64,000 nucleotides of DNA from Anoplopoma fimbria (lineage: Eukaryota; Chordata; Actinopteri; Perciformes; Anoplopomatidae): NCBI RefSeq assembly GCF_027596085.1, contig NC_072456.1, positions 17,436,744 through 17,500,743 on the forward strand. Direction: 5' to 3'. This document shows, piece after piece, positions 1 to 13,189 of the stretch (within the stretch, counting starts at the first letter, position 1; each line of letters starts with the position of its first letter). A model generated the notes under the pieces. The model was not told where the DNA came from. It saw only the letters and a program-made list of their open reading frames with translations, and did not search any database. The translations under genes and the position numbers were made by a program.

Positions 1-33
1 TAGGCTTTCACTGTGCTCTTTATTTCTCTCTAA

Positions 34-37
<4 letters not shown>

Positions 38-68
<31 letters not shown>

Positions 69-80
69 TTATTTATTTAC
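38..80. repeat. (TA)n followed by (TTTA)n microsatellite
   Basis: An alternating TA tract runs into about four TTTA units. It is a simple compound microsatellite at the window edge. Confidence 0.95.
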
Positions 81-828
81 AGTTTATTACAGAGTGTTAG
101 GAATTCGTTGTTTAGAAGTGGTGTGCCGCTGTAAGAAATTCTCAGTGTTTTCAAAAAATGGATATGGTGTACACAAATATTTTTGATCTAATGCTAGAAA
201 GGGAGCTCAGCAGTGAATAAATCTGCTGCAGGTTCTAGCCATTTTTCACATTCTCACACTGGGATTTCAGCATCTGGAATGGGTGGGTGGACGGGGGCTA
301 ACACCACCTTGGCAAGGGCTCTCTTTGTCAGCTTATTACAGAGAGAGAGTAAAGTTTGTAGTTTTTCCTCATATTGCAAAAGCAAGTCCCAAATGCACAG
401 CGAGACACACCATGGTAACAGAGACACAAAGTGTTGCCTTTTGTTTTCATTTTTTTGTCTTTTACAAGAAGCATGCTTTCAGACTGTATTGCTGCAATAT
501 TCAAGGCCCCGGCACTTTATGTGTCAGACGCTGGGAGTGCGTCTCATCTTAGAGAAAAAAACGCCTCATTTGAATCTCACTTAGAAGATCCATTTTTTTT
601 TATCTGCAGCTTTCTTGTTCCTCAGGCTGCCAGACATTTCAGTTTCAACAAATTCTTGCCACATCAGGCATCTTCCTTACTGACAAAGGTTAAAACTGGC
701 ACCTGTAGAGTGTGAGCCTTTTCACAAGCATGATTCAGTTTGAGGAACACTGAATTGCCTAGTTTGTCATTAACTGTTTTTTAAATGTGGCACAAAGGTG
801 CTTCATTGACCAGCTAAGAATTAGATTA

Positions 829-872
829 AAGTAAGCCAAGCAAGCTAAACTAAACTAAGCTAAGCTATGCTT
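829..872. repeat. Degenerate TAAGC/TAAAC pentanucleotide repeat
   Basis: Units of AAGC, TAAAC and TAAGC follow one another for about 40 bases with substitutions, as in an old pentamer microsatellite. Confidence 0.6.
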
Positions 873-1376
873 AGTCACACTAATTTTTTCATCAGATTTT
901 AATTTGTGTATAAATAATGCATATTAACAGGTGACATCTTGCAAAGTGTGAAGATTTATATTTATGTGGATCGATATGCTTTTTCAGGTGACATTAGAAT
1001 TTGCAGTCAGTCCTGATTTGCCATCTGCATCCCTGCACAAACACTATGTACAGGATTACCAAGGTTTGTAATACAGGAGGGATGTGGAACCAATTCTACC
1101 AGACAGTGCCAGTTACTGTGAGCAGAGACACACTGAGGTGGTCAGATCTGGCCGATGTGAATCAGAAAGAATTAAGCTACGATGAGGTGAACCGTGATTG
1201 AGTGTTGATCTAAAGCAGCTGGGCGCTTTGGACTGCGTCCAGGCTAAACCATGAAAGACAGGTTGTAGAACAGTCGCAGACACATACACCCCTGCCGGAA
1301 CAGTCCCACACACGGGATCACAAAAATGCACACCTCACTTGCAATCAAACAAGTAATGAAAATATAAACACTGATT

Positions 1377-1519
1377 TACACACACCCACGTACATTCAAT
1401 TACGTGCATGCAGACACACACGTGTAAATACACACTCAAACAGAAATACATGCGTAACGACACAGATACACAATCTGAAATGGACACACATGTGCATGTG
1501 TACCTGCATGTGTGCAAGT
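1377..1519. repeat. Imperfect CA/TG-rich tract
   Basis: Short CA and TG runs are interspersed with unique bases. It is probably an eroded dinucleotide repeat. Open frames across it are low-complexity artefacts. Confidence 0.6.
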
Positions 1520-2559
1520 ACAATCACTGCAGATTTATTGTCGGGGTCCGACGCTGCGGACAGAATTGGTTGCAGATGCCATATCTCTTCCATGAATGCT
1601 GTGCGGCACATTCTTCTGGCCTCCCACAGAAACCCCCTTTTTCCATTCATGCTCTCGGTAACATCGCTTTTCTTTAGGATACAGAGCATAATAGGAGGAC
1701 TTCATGCTCCGAAATTCTTTCCACATGCCTGTCGCATCTTTATTCAGATGTGTGAACGGGGTCATGGGAGCAGCTGAGCACGGCAGCCTTCTGTGCATTA
1801 CACCCTTGGTGAACTCTCGGTATCCGAAAGGCATCTTGGCTCATAGAAAGAGGAGCACATGGAGACAGCTTCTCAGCATAACTGAAAAATGTAAAACAAG
1901 AAGGCAAACAGATGACAATTACAAACCCTGATAATGTTAATTAAACATTGCATCTAGGACCACTGCAATGGCCCTGCTAATGAAGACCTTCAGTTAATGA
2001 GGAGCACAACATGATTATGGACAGACACAAGGAGTCTTCTGATCACTTATCAGTATTAGTGGTACGTGCACACACACTCCAGCGTTGCCATCAGCATTTT
2101 ATATCCCCGTGGTGGTTGTTAACACTGATGCCAGTATTGAGATTTATTGTAGCCAAGAGTGTCTACTGTTTTCCCTTATCAACATGATCAGATTATCATT
2201 AGGGGAATGATTCAGTGGTTGTTCTGCTGCAGTTTTACACGGCGGGCCCTTCTGCCTAACAGAAAACTCATTCTTCAGGCTTCTGTGGGGACTGTAAATT
2301 CCCGTGACTTTCTACATCATAGCGGGATGGACAAATGGAAGATAGTAATCAGCTATTTTGCCTACTGGGCAAATAGTGTTTTGTAGAATTTATTTATGAG
2401 GGTCTGATGTAGGTCAAGGGTCTGTAACGGATCGGAGGTTATTGAGAATTGTTGAGACATCATCTGACCAATTATCTTCTAAGAAATAATGGAGACTAAT
2501 TGCCATTCTGAGTTAGTAATGATAAACAAAAAGCAACAACAAAAGAAGGGAACTAAATC

Positions 2560-2960
2560 ATTTTATACTCGCAGATCTCAGAGGGTCACATTATATTACA
2601 GCCAGACAATGTCCTGAGCCCATCGCCGGGTCCTGAAAATGTTATATTAACAAATGAGAGCAATTTTTTTTGGTTCCTTAATGAGCATATGTTTCAGCAG
2701 AGTACTTCAAGCTGAGGCGGGGAAGTCAGCTGTCATCCTTTGTGGACTCTAACTATGGAGGTTAGCAATACAAATGGGCTCACTCTTATAATGAGATGTT
2801 AGCCCAAGTATCACATAGAGCTTTTAATCGTCCGTAACATGCTCTGTGGGAAGATAAAGTGAGATAACAAGCTAAGTGTTGGAGTTCAAAGGAAGTCTTG
2901 CCGAGAGAATCACGCTATGGTGTCCTGTGTATATGCATCGGCCCTTGTAGAATTAATCTG
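2560..2960. promoter_or_regulatory. Candidate regulatory block with paired GATA cores
   Basis: This is a high-complexity stretch without long simple repeats. Two AGATAA cores lie at 2852-2857 and 2862-2867, exactly 10 bases apart, so they face the same side of the helix. Such spacing occurs in enhancers. No alignment is available, so enhancer function is only a suggestion. Confidence 0.25.
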
Positions 2961-4139
2961 CAATGTTTATGATATAAACAGGCAGTGACTAAGTTTTTTA
3001 AAATATCAGGATGATAGATACATTCTACCAACATGCAGATGTATCCATTTCTTTCTTTAGACATTACATTAAAATTTTGTTTCATGGGGCCATAAATATT
3101 ATCAATCGATTTTTAATACTTTTTAATATACTTTAATATATTATTATTTCTCACACTTTTAACACCAGAATTATTTTTTTTACGGTGCAAAAGAAAAAAA
3201 GAAACCTGCTCCTTCACTGTCTCTCGTGTTAAGAAAACAATCTGCCGTTTTCTCACTCTGACAGCGACACACATGGGCTTCATGCATGTTTGCTTCACTT
3301 GGAAATAATTTTCCTGTTATGGATTAAATTTGAATATTGATATTCTTAGAGTTAGAAATGCCAGTATCGTGACAACACTATTTCGAGTACACCTTAAGGT
3401 GAGTTCCGCTTCCTACGCTGTTTCCGCCCCATGTATCGACAATAAATTAATGGACTCATGTAGCACTCAGCACTCAGCCAGTGAGTGGCACCCCATTGAT
3501 TTCAAGGTGTACTCTTGCCCATATATGGCTTTCTGAATAACCCTTTAAGGTGCAGGAAGAGTGCTCAGACAGTCCACCGCAAGGATGAAGCTCTGTCTGG
3601 ATAAATATTTCAACACTTGGACTTTGCTTATTGATTGGGGCAGTAATTTCCACACATGCCACCCTGGGGAGACAGGCACTAATGATGCTGGTTCCACCAT
3701 GTCCAGCCAAGGCTTTCCCACAAAGACATACTCCCAAGTCCCGGGCCTGTGAATTATGGGATAAAACATTAACAGCTTTAGAAAGTGTTGCGCATGTTTC
3801 TTTTTGCCCAGCCGCGAACTGAGTCTGGTGTCTCTCATCAGCAGGCCCCAAAGAGGGTAATGGCATCCTTGGTTTGAAGCCAAACTGCCTAGCGGAAGAA
3901 TATGTGAGAAAAAAAAAGTTTTCAACTCAACTTACTGAGTTTAAAAATAATTCTTCTACAAGTGAAAAGTTGTGATTTTTTAGACTGAAAAACTACATCA
4001 ACTGTTACAATTGCAGTCATTTCAAACATTAAAGCACACAAAATGTCCAATAAACATTGTGCTGTATTTCTTCCTCTGTCCGCTATGGCAGCTGTGAAAT
4101 TGCCGCAAGACTTCAACCATGCACTGTCTCACATTAGGT
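2961..4139. other. Unique AT-rich DNA, no gene recognised
   Basis: Around 3100-3180 it is strongly AT-rich. Open frames at 3474-3925 overlap each other in different frames and on both strands and show no recognisable domain. Confidence 0.55.
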
Positions 4140-5040
4140 AAATTCCTTCATTTCCTGTCGTTTCACAGCCCACGGCATTGCCAGTGCTGATGCATTTGCC
4201 CAAAGCACTCGAATAGCTTGTCACTTTTCTTGCCGCTGGCAGAGGAACCACTCTAAATCCCAGTTGTTTGTATGGATGTCTTCGCCCGTGCCCCTCTTAA
4301 AGGGAGCTGTATTGGATTTGTGTGTCCCCCATGGGCTCCATAAAGAGTAAAATATCTCATGAAGACACTAGCCGCATGCTGCGAGGATAGCGGTTTAATA
4401 TATGTTGCAGTGTCTCACATCCTCTGGGGTGATGAGGTGATGAGAGCTAGTTTCCCACCTGTGGGGCGACAGTAACAATTTGTTTCGAAAGGCAAGTCAG
4501 CCCAGCGTTAGAAGCAGCGAGCAGAGAGGGGGAGCGTTGTTGTTACTCAGACGTGCTAATTACCTCTCCGGTAAAGTGTACAGTGACTTCCCCCCCTCTC
4601 CTCTCGGCCTGGCGCCTAACGCCATCAACATAATGAGAACATAACTTTTTATTCTGAATACCTAAATATCTCCTTAAGTGATCGATAATGTGCATCATCA
4701 TAAATCACGTCTGGGATTGCCTGAAATTATTCCAGAAGTCAATACCGTGCGCCGCAGAAGACTTTTGAGAGCGACTAATGGTGAGATATAGCAGCCTTTG
4801 GGGAGATATGAGAGATATTCATGCATATGTATAGCGCAAAGTTTCTCACCCCCAAGCAGGAGTGAGACCGGGGTTGGCGCTCGACAGGCACTTCTGGGCC
4901 CGCTGTGTGGCATTGGGCCCAGCAGGAAGAGCAGTGTAACCGGTGTCTGGTGGTGAGCTTGGCCGTGAAAATGCACCATTAATTCCTAACGCAATTAAGC
5001 CGGCGTTGAGAAGAGAAATTAAGAGAGCTCCTTATTTAGC
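4140..5040. promoter_or_regulatory. CpG-dense, high-complexity block; candidate conserved element
   Basis: I count 24 CpG dinucleotides between 4501 and 5020, several times the density of ordinary stretches of this window (about three in 12001-12500). A homeodomain-type TAATTA core lies at 4557-4562. There is no simple repeat, no open frame of note and no transposon end. A developmental enhancer or an unmethylated islet would fit. It could also be an unrecognised promoter, but I see no TATA, start codon and exon combination. Confidence 0.35.
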
Positions 5041-5550
5041 AGACAGAGAAGTCTTTTTTTACAAAGGGCACTAATACTGTGATTACTCAAATTTGAGAGA
5101 AATTATTCACAAAGGGGCCACATGGGAAGAAAGGGAACTATGTTCGTGCTTAGCTGGCATTTCAGAAAAGTTTGTTCTCCCTTGTTTTGTTTTTATCTCA
5201 CTTTGATAAGTTTCTAATAGTGAAGGTCGAATACACAAGGCCTTTTTTCTTGTTGCTATTATTTCCGACATCCAGCCTGGATGGGCAAGAGAGTTTTGTG
5301 TGGCTAATCAAGTAATAAATAGCCTCCACTCTGTGATGGTTTTTAAAGGCTTCTGGAGCACAGAGCTTCAGCTCTCCAGTGGCACCGCATGTGATCAGCT
5401 GCAATCATTACTTGTTCCTTGGAGTTGAACAGGGATTACCCTACAGCAACTCCTGGGCTGTTGGTTTGAATTATAAAAAAGAAGAAGAAAATATTTTACA
5501 CAGCAACAGCTTGCTGTAGATGTGTTTACCCAAATTAGGGTAAATGTTGA

Positions 5551-5701
<151 letters not shown>

Positions 5702-6829
5702 TTCCGTGTACAGTGCATTGAGTTAGAATGGTGGAAATTGCAACACCCTGGATGATCTCCACCAAAATGAAGCTACAAATTTCAGGAAACAGTTTTTTTA
5801 GATTTACTATGATGATTATACATATCCTAATTTTTTCCCACTCTTCAGAGAATAATATTAATTAAATTAGAAATTAGATATAATTTGTTGGTTTCTTAAA
5901 TAAAGAAATTACATTGTATGAAGAGAATGTTTAGCATGTTTTTAATAGACCTGCAAGAATAGAAAGTGATCTTTAAATACTTTACTAATAAACACTATAA
6001 ATCTGTGGTTTTGGTTTATCAGTTTTTATCACACATCATAAATGTTCCCAATTATCTTGCTAACTGATTCCACCACTAAACAGAATGGAAACATATTAGC
6101 ATTTAACAACAGTGCCTCTCCTTTCATAAAGTTTAAATTTAATGCATTAAGAATATTCTTTATTTTATTGTATTGTGGGTAGAGTTACGTTATAAGTTTT
6201 TTTTTTTTTTCATGGTCATAGTCATATATCCATTTCATATCTCTGCAAATTCAAATCTGAAAAATCCCCTAAATTGTCAAGACAAGACAGCGGGCTGAGC
6301 AATGAGCAATCTCTGCTCCTTAGTATGCACATAGTATTGTGATGGACTTGGGAATACAGCTGTGGAGGCACCTGCAGGTTCATTTGCAAGCTAGCATTCA
6401 AAATCTCTAAGGAATAATTTCAAACTCCTGATTGGACACCTGTCAGCTCTTCCGATTCACCAGACATTATTAAATTGTAGCTAATGATTGGTAAATTTCA
6501 GCCAATCACATGGATTGACAAGAGGACTCCATAAAGAGGCGAATTTGTGTCAGCGCTGCTGTGGAAAAGGCGAAAGCTCAGTAAATTAGTGTCTGTATGG
6601 ATAATACAGTTGATCCTGATTAGTGCATGCAAAATGTCAGCATATTTTGAGAAACGCTGACAACAAGCAGAACATCCTCTAAGAGCAGTCAAAAGTTTTT
6701 GTATGTGCAAGTATTTTGTGGGCATAGGAAAAAAAATATTTGTGTATGCGTGTGAGAGAGCCAGAGTGCGTGGGTGTGTGTTGTGTACAAGGCCTTTGTG
6801 AAAGCATGTTCTGTGAGTGTGCGGGTTCA

Positions 6830-6834
<5 letters not shown>
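5702..6834. other. AT-rich unique DNA, no gene recognised
   Basis: It contains a T14 tract at 6197-6210. An inverted pair of CCAAT boxes lies at 6486-6491 (GATTGG) and 6502-6507 (CCAATC). Nothing else stands out. Confidence 0.55.

Positions 6835-6878
<44 letters not shown>
6835..6878. repeat. (GT)22 microsatellite
   Basis: Uninterrupted GT dinucleotides. The nearby open frames read through this repeat and the following purine tract, so they are artefacts. Confidence 0.97.
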
Positions 6879-6882
<4 letters not shown>

Positions 6883-6981
6883 CTACTGTCCCAGAGGGAG
6901 GGTGCTGAATAACAGGCCCTTTTTGACAGGCTGGGACGCTGAGAGCTGTCAGCCCCCTCGCCAGGACTGGGATGAGCAGGC

Positions 6982-7076
6982 GAGAGAGAGAGGTAGAGGA
7001 GGTGATAGAGAGAGGGAGGAATAGAGCAAGAGAAAGAGGCAGAGAGAGCGAGAAACAGAGACAGGGGATTGGGGGG
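6982..7076. repeat. Purine-rich (GA)n tract ending in a G-run
   Basis: Almost all plus-strand bases are A or G, with GAGAGA blocks, and it ends with a run of six G after GGGGATT. Such polypurine tracts can form triplex structures. It explains the low-complexity open frames on both strands. Confidence 0.85.
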
Positions 7077-8079
7077 CTCCATGTGTTTAGACTAATAGGA
7101 GGCCAGCGTTCAGCTTCTCCTCCAGCAAGAACAGACAGTTGAAATCTCTGGGCAGTTAGCACAGCGCTGCCTCTCAAAGATTTCCTGTCAGATCATGTCT
7201 ATAAGAGGGGAAGAGGTTCTCAATAGCAAAGGGAGGAAAAAAACGGATGGAGAAGGAAAAAAATCAGCACCTGGAAAAATTGTCTGCCTTCATGAGAATT
7301 GAGCAGACTGAATGGAGTTTGGAGTTTGGCTTGACAAGGCGCATGTGCACTTTCTAGATATTTGATCAAAAAAGGGCAGATAGGAAGCAATTATAAAATA
7401 AAAAATTAATGGATATTGGGATTAACGAGATGAGATGCAACTGTTGGTGCATTTAACCTTCCTAAATTTAATGAAATGTGTCTGAATGGAATCATTTCCA
7501 CAGCACAAAATCTGATGGAAATTACTGGGAGGAAAAATGTTGTCATCCAGAGTTAAAGTGACAGTTTAACAAACATATCTTAAAAAGTAAAATGTAAAAT
7601 ATGCTGCCACTGTAAAATTGTTTTTACAAAAGGCAAAGTGATTAACCTCATTTTGTCAAAATATTTCTAACTATTTAGCGCATGCTGGTGTGTAAAGTTT
7701 GAGTGGCAAATGTGCATACCCAGGTGGTTTGGGTTGGTTAACACATTATCATAATGGTAGATTATCAGCTGGAGTGATTTTTTTTATTATGTAAACTGAC
7801 AAACACAGCATGTTTGCAATTTAAAAATGAAAGACGCTGTTAGTCATCTGGAAGATGTGGCGATGCATTCTAAGAGCGATTTTACTGCAGTCTAAAAATA
7901 TCAACACAATGAGAGGGTGCTTTTAACTGATGCACACACAGTGAGTAGCAATCGAGGCTGACTCTTTTGTAGGCAAATGAAGTGTCTACCCCCCGCTCAT
8001 AACCAAGCTTCACCTCCCCATTTACAGCATCTGTTTATTTGCACGAATCAAAACAAATATTTTCTTTAGTTTGTTTATT
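7077..8079. other. Unique AT-rich DNA, no gene recognised
   Basis: No repeat family or coding signal seen. A palindromic TCF/LEF-like TTTGATCAAA lies at 7361-7370. Confidence 0.5.
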
Positions 8080-8240
8080 TTTTCCTGTTACACTGGTCCC
8101 TGCGATGTTTACAAAATGCTCTCATTTGGCAAGAGATGCCGACAACACTGACCTTAAGCCCATTATGATGCGCTTTTCTGATTTCTAAATATTTAATTGC
8201 ATCCTGTTATGTAAATGATGCAAGACACAAATATCAATTA
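8080..8240. promoter_or_regulatory. Candidate regulatory block with octamer-like site
   Basis: High-complexity sequence with an octamer-like ATGTAAAT at 8209-8216 and an adjacent TGATGCAA. This is inferred from composition and motifs only. Confidence 0.22.
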
Positions 8241-8519
8241 TAGGACACATTTCTGTGGTGACTCTCAGTTTTTATCTTTGGATAATTGAGGTATTATGTA
8301 GACATGGAGCCAAGAAAGAGTTTAGAACGCTACCACATCGCAGAATAACATTACTTAATGCAAGAGTAAAATGTCAACATTACCATACATTGCTAATTGG
8401 ATGCTTTATCTCCAGTTTTAAAATCTGGGGTTTTTATATAATGAATAGTTTTCTATGAATTCCCATCCAGAGGTATGATATTGAATGCAAATTGTTGTTT
8501 TTGTTGTCAGAATTAAAAA

Positions 8520-8950
8520 AGGAGTCTGGCCGTGACATCAAGCTTCATTTGTAGTCATCTCTCCACCCAGGCTACACTGACATATGCATTTCACCTAATT
8601 AGCAATGTCTGCAACAGAACATGTGTCACTGGGTATGTGAATAGACAGGAAGACAACGTTTACACCGCATCAGGCAGCTTAAAATGCTGTTGGCAGGGAG
8701 ACGTGACTTGCAGATCACATAATACTTTAGATTAATTTGAGCCAGAGTTAATCTGATCTGGTGATTATAGTAAGCCAAAATAATGGCGTCCGCTTCCTGA
8801 CAGTGTCCTTCACCCCTGACCCATCAGATTTCTCCCTAAAGTATTGAGTCATGCAGTCAGACCTCACAGAGCAGCATCATGCTTAAGATTATGAAGGACT
8901 TGGATTTGAAAGGTTCCTTCTGACGAGCTGGCTTCTAAATACTATTTGGG
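8520..8950. promoter_or_regulatory. Candidate regulatory block
   Basis: A balanced-composition stretch with a TAATTA core at 8596-8601 and no repeats or convincing open frame. It resembles fish conserved non-coding elements in texture, which is only a weak argument without an alignment. Confidence 0.22.
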
Positions 8951-9179
8951 ATAATGAAGGTTGACAGTATATACAGAATTCTATTGGAATCTTGAACAGA
9001 TATTATTTAAATAAAAAAAATATAAATAAAATTAAAATAAAGATTAAGTTTCTTCTAACAAATACCTTGGTTAGTTTTGTGAAGGCTGTGGCTAAATATC
9101 TCAAAATAACATCTTACTTATTTTTTTTTTTTTAAATCTCTACACAAATGGAAACCATATTTCCAGCATCATAATTATT

Positions 9180-9700
9180 TCAAGGAGAAGAACTCTTCTA
9201 TTTGGAAATCGTCAAAATGATGTGCCTTTTAATGACCGGTGACGGACATTTACTTTAATTCTTTGCTCTTTACAAAAATGCAGCATGATGACTGCAGCCG
9301 AACAAGCCATAAAAGATAAACGCCCCTGAAACAGAAAACAATTAACACACTGACCCATAACATTGACAGCCTTCCCAGCTTGGCACCGGCGTGCTCTGTG
9401 GGCTGTCAAATCCTGAGCTTTCCGTTAGGATGTGTAGGAATGCGTCTCTGCTTATTGAATTGTTGAGGGGGGACCCTTGCCTGGGGGTTAATACAACAAT
9501 TTACTCTGGACTGCCTGTGGATGTGTTGCCATGATTTGTTTGGTGAGCATTGTCAGCCTGCAGGGTTTGGCGCGCTCTTGCCTCCCTGTTAAGTGGGAAG
9601 ATGTAGTGAGTTCCAGGGGAGCTCCATCATTTGCCTCTCACAGTTACTCTGTTTAATAAGTCAATGGAAATGAAAGATGGCTCAATGCATCATGAATTTG
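9180..9700. promoter_or_regulatory. Candidate conserved non-coding block
   Basis: About 500 bases of high complexity lie between poly-T and AT-rich flanks. No exon-like frame, transposon end or microsatellite is seen. It may be an enhancer; a cross-species alignment would decide. Confidence 0.25.
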
Positions 9701-10019
9701 TTTCTACACATCACCCTTACTCAGTTTTAATATATTTCATAATTTTTTTCCTAACGCCTCATGGCCAAATCCCATTTCCTTAATATCCAACGTCAAGTGC
9801 CCTTTGTCCTAAATAAGCATAGGAAAGTGCTGCATCAGAGGAGTCATCTTTTACCCTCCAAAAACATGATTTTTCTGCATTAAATATATATAATTTATTA
9901 TCTATTAACAATTACAATCCTAACACTTTAAAAACTCTAATATTTCTGTGTAAAAACAATAAATTACCGTAACGTAATTTTTTTTTCTTTTTTTTTTGTA
10001 AATACACTACATTATATTC

Positions 10020-11100
10020 TGAACAGATAAAAAAGCTGTCAGGCTCAGGCTGTCATCTTATGGGAATACAGCGTATAGTTGGCTTTACAGCGTGCGGTTG
10101 ATACCATCACATTCATTCATGACACATTTTTGTTCCGTTGCAACCTCCGTCTCTGCACCTCTGCCATTTCTTTATGCCTCAAGTGTCAGTGAAACTACGA
10201 TGGCATGGATTATAATGAGGTTTATTTTTAGCTGTTTTCTGTGTATTTGCCTTGCCTAAAGTTTGAGTGCGAGCTACAATCTGTCAAAACAAAGAAAGTC
10301 CTATTTTTCAAATACACCCGCTCAATACAAATTATTCTCCCCTGAGGATTTTTGCTTTTGGCCGTGTGAGGGAGATCATCAACATTCAGCAGTCTTTGGC
10401 CTGGCTGTCCCTCTTGCAATGCCAATAAAGACCAATCACAAGGCCAGGAGACTTCCATTGTGGATTGTGTTTGACTGAAGAAATTCTCAGTAGCTTACAT
10501 TTGAAATTGACCAAATCGATGCCGCTTTCCTTTATTTTGGAATTCAAAACAATGTGCGGATGCCCAACATCTGCTGGAGTTGTATCAAGTGTCCTTATCC
10601 TCAGTGATGGCATCAGAAAAAAATCAGGTTGGAGCAACACAATATGCTGTTGATCTTGAGAAGCCATGACGCAGCTTTTTGCCAAATAGAGGTGGAATCA
10701 TCTTCCAGGTGGGTAGCTTCCCCTTCAATTTGAGCTTTCCCTTTCATCAGGATAACCACTGTTTCACCGTTGTCCCCTTGAACAGAAGCTGAAAAAGACC
10801 GGGAAAGGAATGTCTGCTGGCAGGTATGATTGTACTGCAACACAATGTTATCATCCGGACACAGTTTTGTCGAACATTTGGGGAAAATCATTTTGCTCGA
10901 TCTTTGACTGTCTGCTGGGCTGCGAGGCAGCTGTCGGGAGACTCACCACCTGGTGAGCAGCTTTGAAGTACACTTTGAGGATTAAATTATTCATTCAGGA
11001 TGGCGACATGTATCCAGCATGCCTGAGACTGTGGAGAAGATTTTACCTCCTGCAGCTCAGCTTTACCGGACAGTCTTTCAGCAAACCCAGCTTCATCCCG
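10020..11100. other. High-complexity block with overlapping minus-strand open frames
   Basis: Three overlapping minus-strand open frames (10228-10458, 10386-10685, 10613-10891) lie in different frames. The last, 92 codons, has a hydrophilic segment (GDNGETVVILMKGKAQIEG) that looks more protein-like than most frames here, but I recognise no family and see no exon structure. A conserved non-coding element or a decayed gene piece are both possible. Confidence 0.25.
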
Positions 11101-13189
11101 CTTCATGAAAAATACAGACTTTTCACAAAAGTCCAAATTCTTTGTAGACAAAAAAAATAGAACAGAAATAGAACAGAGTCCCTCCTACAGTCAAAATGGA
11201 GATTATCATTATAAGCATGATAAAATAATATTCTACATGAAATGTTTTATGATCTGTGGCCTTTTCCGCATGTCTGCTGGATGTCCCAATGACTTGAAAA
11301 TGATTGTGTCCCCTAGGAAGCTTTGACTTTAACAATAATTCTGCTTCAATGAAACTTAGGCAGGATATCCAGCTTTTAAAAATATTAAAACTGTTATTTT
11401 GACTTTTAATGTAGCTACAGCACTTTGGAGATAAACCCTTGTGTGTTCACAAAGGTTTGAGGCTACAAATAGAAAAAGCAATTTAGATTTTATTAATAAT
11501 GTGGGTGATTGACAGGAAATTAAAATGGGCCTGGACTGTGACAAGGAGACAATTATGCTTTTACTGAATATCTTTGCTTATTTGATGGTCTGCCCATTAC
11601 TGAGTTCATTTCTGTGAGTAATAAAAATACTATGTATGCCTGGTTTGCTTATAGCTGTAATCAAACATGTTACACATTGCACAGTAGATATTCATGTTCC
11701 ATTATCACAGAGCATCAAAAGTGTGGACTTACAAACAATTTTGACTATGATTGCAAGTTCTTGAAATTTTTACTCTAGCTATTGTGAATTGTTAAATTAA
11801 AGTCTGTATTTTAATGTTTTATTCTATTCTATCAGCTGTAGGACTCTGGAATATACAGCTACCACTTCAAGTTCATAAACACATATTTAAGTTACACTAT
11901 CGCAGGTGTCGTATACATTATATAGGAATAGTATTGTATTCAGTGGCTTAGAATATTGTATTTAATTGTATTAGAGTAAGTGCAAACTGAAAATGAAATC
12001 AGCTTTCTACTAGTAAAATTATAAATGCTACAAAAACCGTATTAACTAATTATGACAGCATGCTGCATGCTCCTTTGATGAAATAAATCAAGAAAAAGAT
12101 AAACAGAAGGCACAGAATTGAATGTAAATAAGCCCTAATTGTTTCTCAGTGGAGCAGCTCTACATCTAACCAAGGAGAAGAGAGAGTTATTTGAGAGAGA
12201 TATGCATAGCTTCACAATTCTGTCATACACACTGTGATGTCTCTGAAAATGAGCAGCCTTCCCTCATTCTGTCAAGATATACAGTGTAACCTGTCAGCAA
12301 ATTTGCCATATTTGATGTGCAGTATGATTTACATCATGATTTTTGTGAGGAATCCCTGTGTTGCGGAGCTAGTTCTCCTCTGTAACGTTAACTGGTAGAC
12401 ACTACCAGAAGGAATGCAATCAGCACACAGTGAGATACTGTATTATTTTATCTTTACTGACACAGGGGAGCAAATTATGAAAAGGCCCTCAAGGCCTGCA
12501 TGCAACAGAAAAGTGTGAACCCTGTGGTTATGTAATAATTGTCTGACCTGACTCAATACACCACTGCTTTTCTTTTCCATTCTGTGATCAAGCTCTGTGG
12601 CAGCACGTTTGCCTGTAATACTTGACCAGCAGAACAAAGCATCTCCACCTTCTTAGCCACGGCCGTTTCTGAAACTGGGTTTAGTGCCTGCTGACTGGTT
12701 TCTTACTCTTGGGATATATTAGGCTGTATGTGGTCATGGATATTATGTAATTTTCAATTCTCCCTTTTGCCCACTTTCTAAACTGCCTCCTGAAACAACG
12801 TCACAAGACCTCATTTGATTAATATTCAAAGCTGGACTGAAATGGTGTCAACTTGTTCTTTTATGTGGCTTATCATTTTAATGATCATAGTGTGCACTGC
12901 TGATGTGAGACTAAAACAGGCCCAGTGTAACATGAAGTCTGACAATATTACTGCTTATAAAATTGTGCTGAGACTGACCAATATCACCATGCCATCATAT
13001 TCACAATGCCCCAGATCTCTGGTACATGCTGTACTCTCTCAGGTATACGTAGCTTCAGGGTATACGTCCATGTGGCACAGATTTAATTATGTGCCATATT
13101 TAGACATACTTTAAACTGATTTGAGGGACAAAAAGAAACGATGGAGTCCCAATATGCCAAGATGAAGCACAGCTGCAGTCAGAAAAGCA
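11101..13189. other. AT-rich unique DNA, no gene recognised
   Basis: Frames are short and unconvincing, and CpG is sparse (about three in 12001-12500). No transposon ends were seen. Confidence 0.55.

Larger units (their letters stand above)
81..2559. other. Unique AT-rich DNA, no gene recognised
   Basis: Open frames here are short, overlap on both strands and match no family I recognise. The only structure seen is a short TAAGC/TAAAC pentamer tract at 829-872 and a CA/TG-rich stretch at 1377-1519. Confidence 0.6.
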
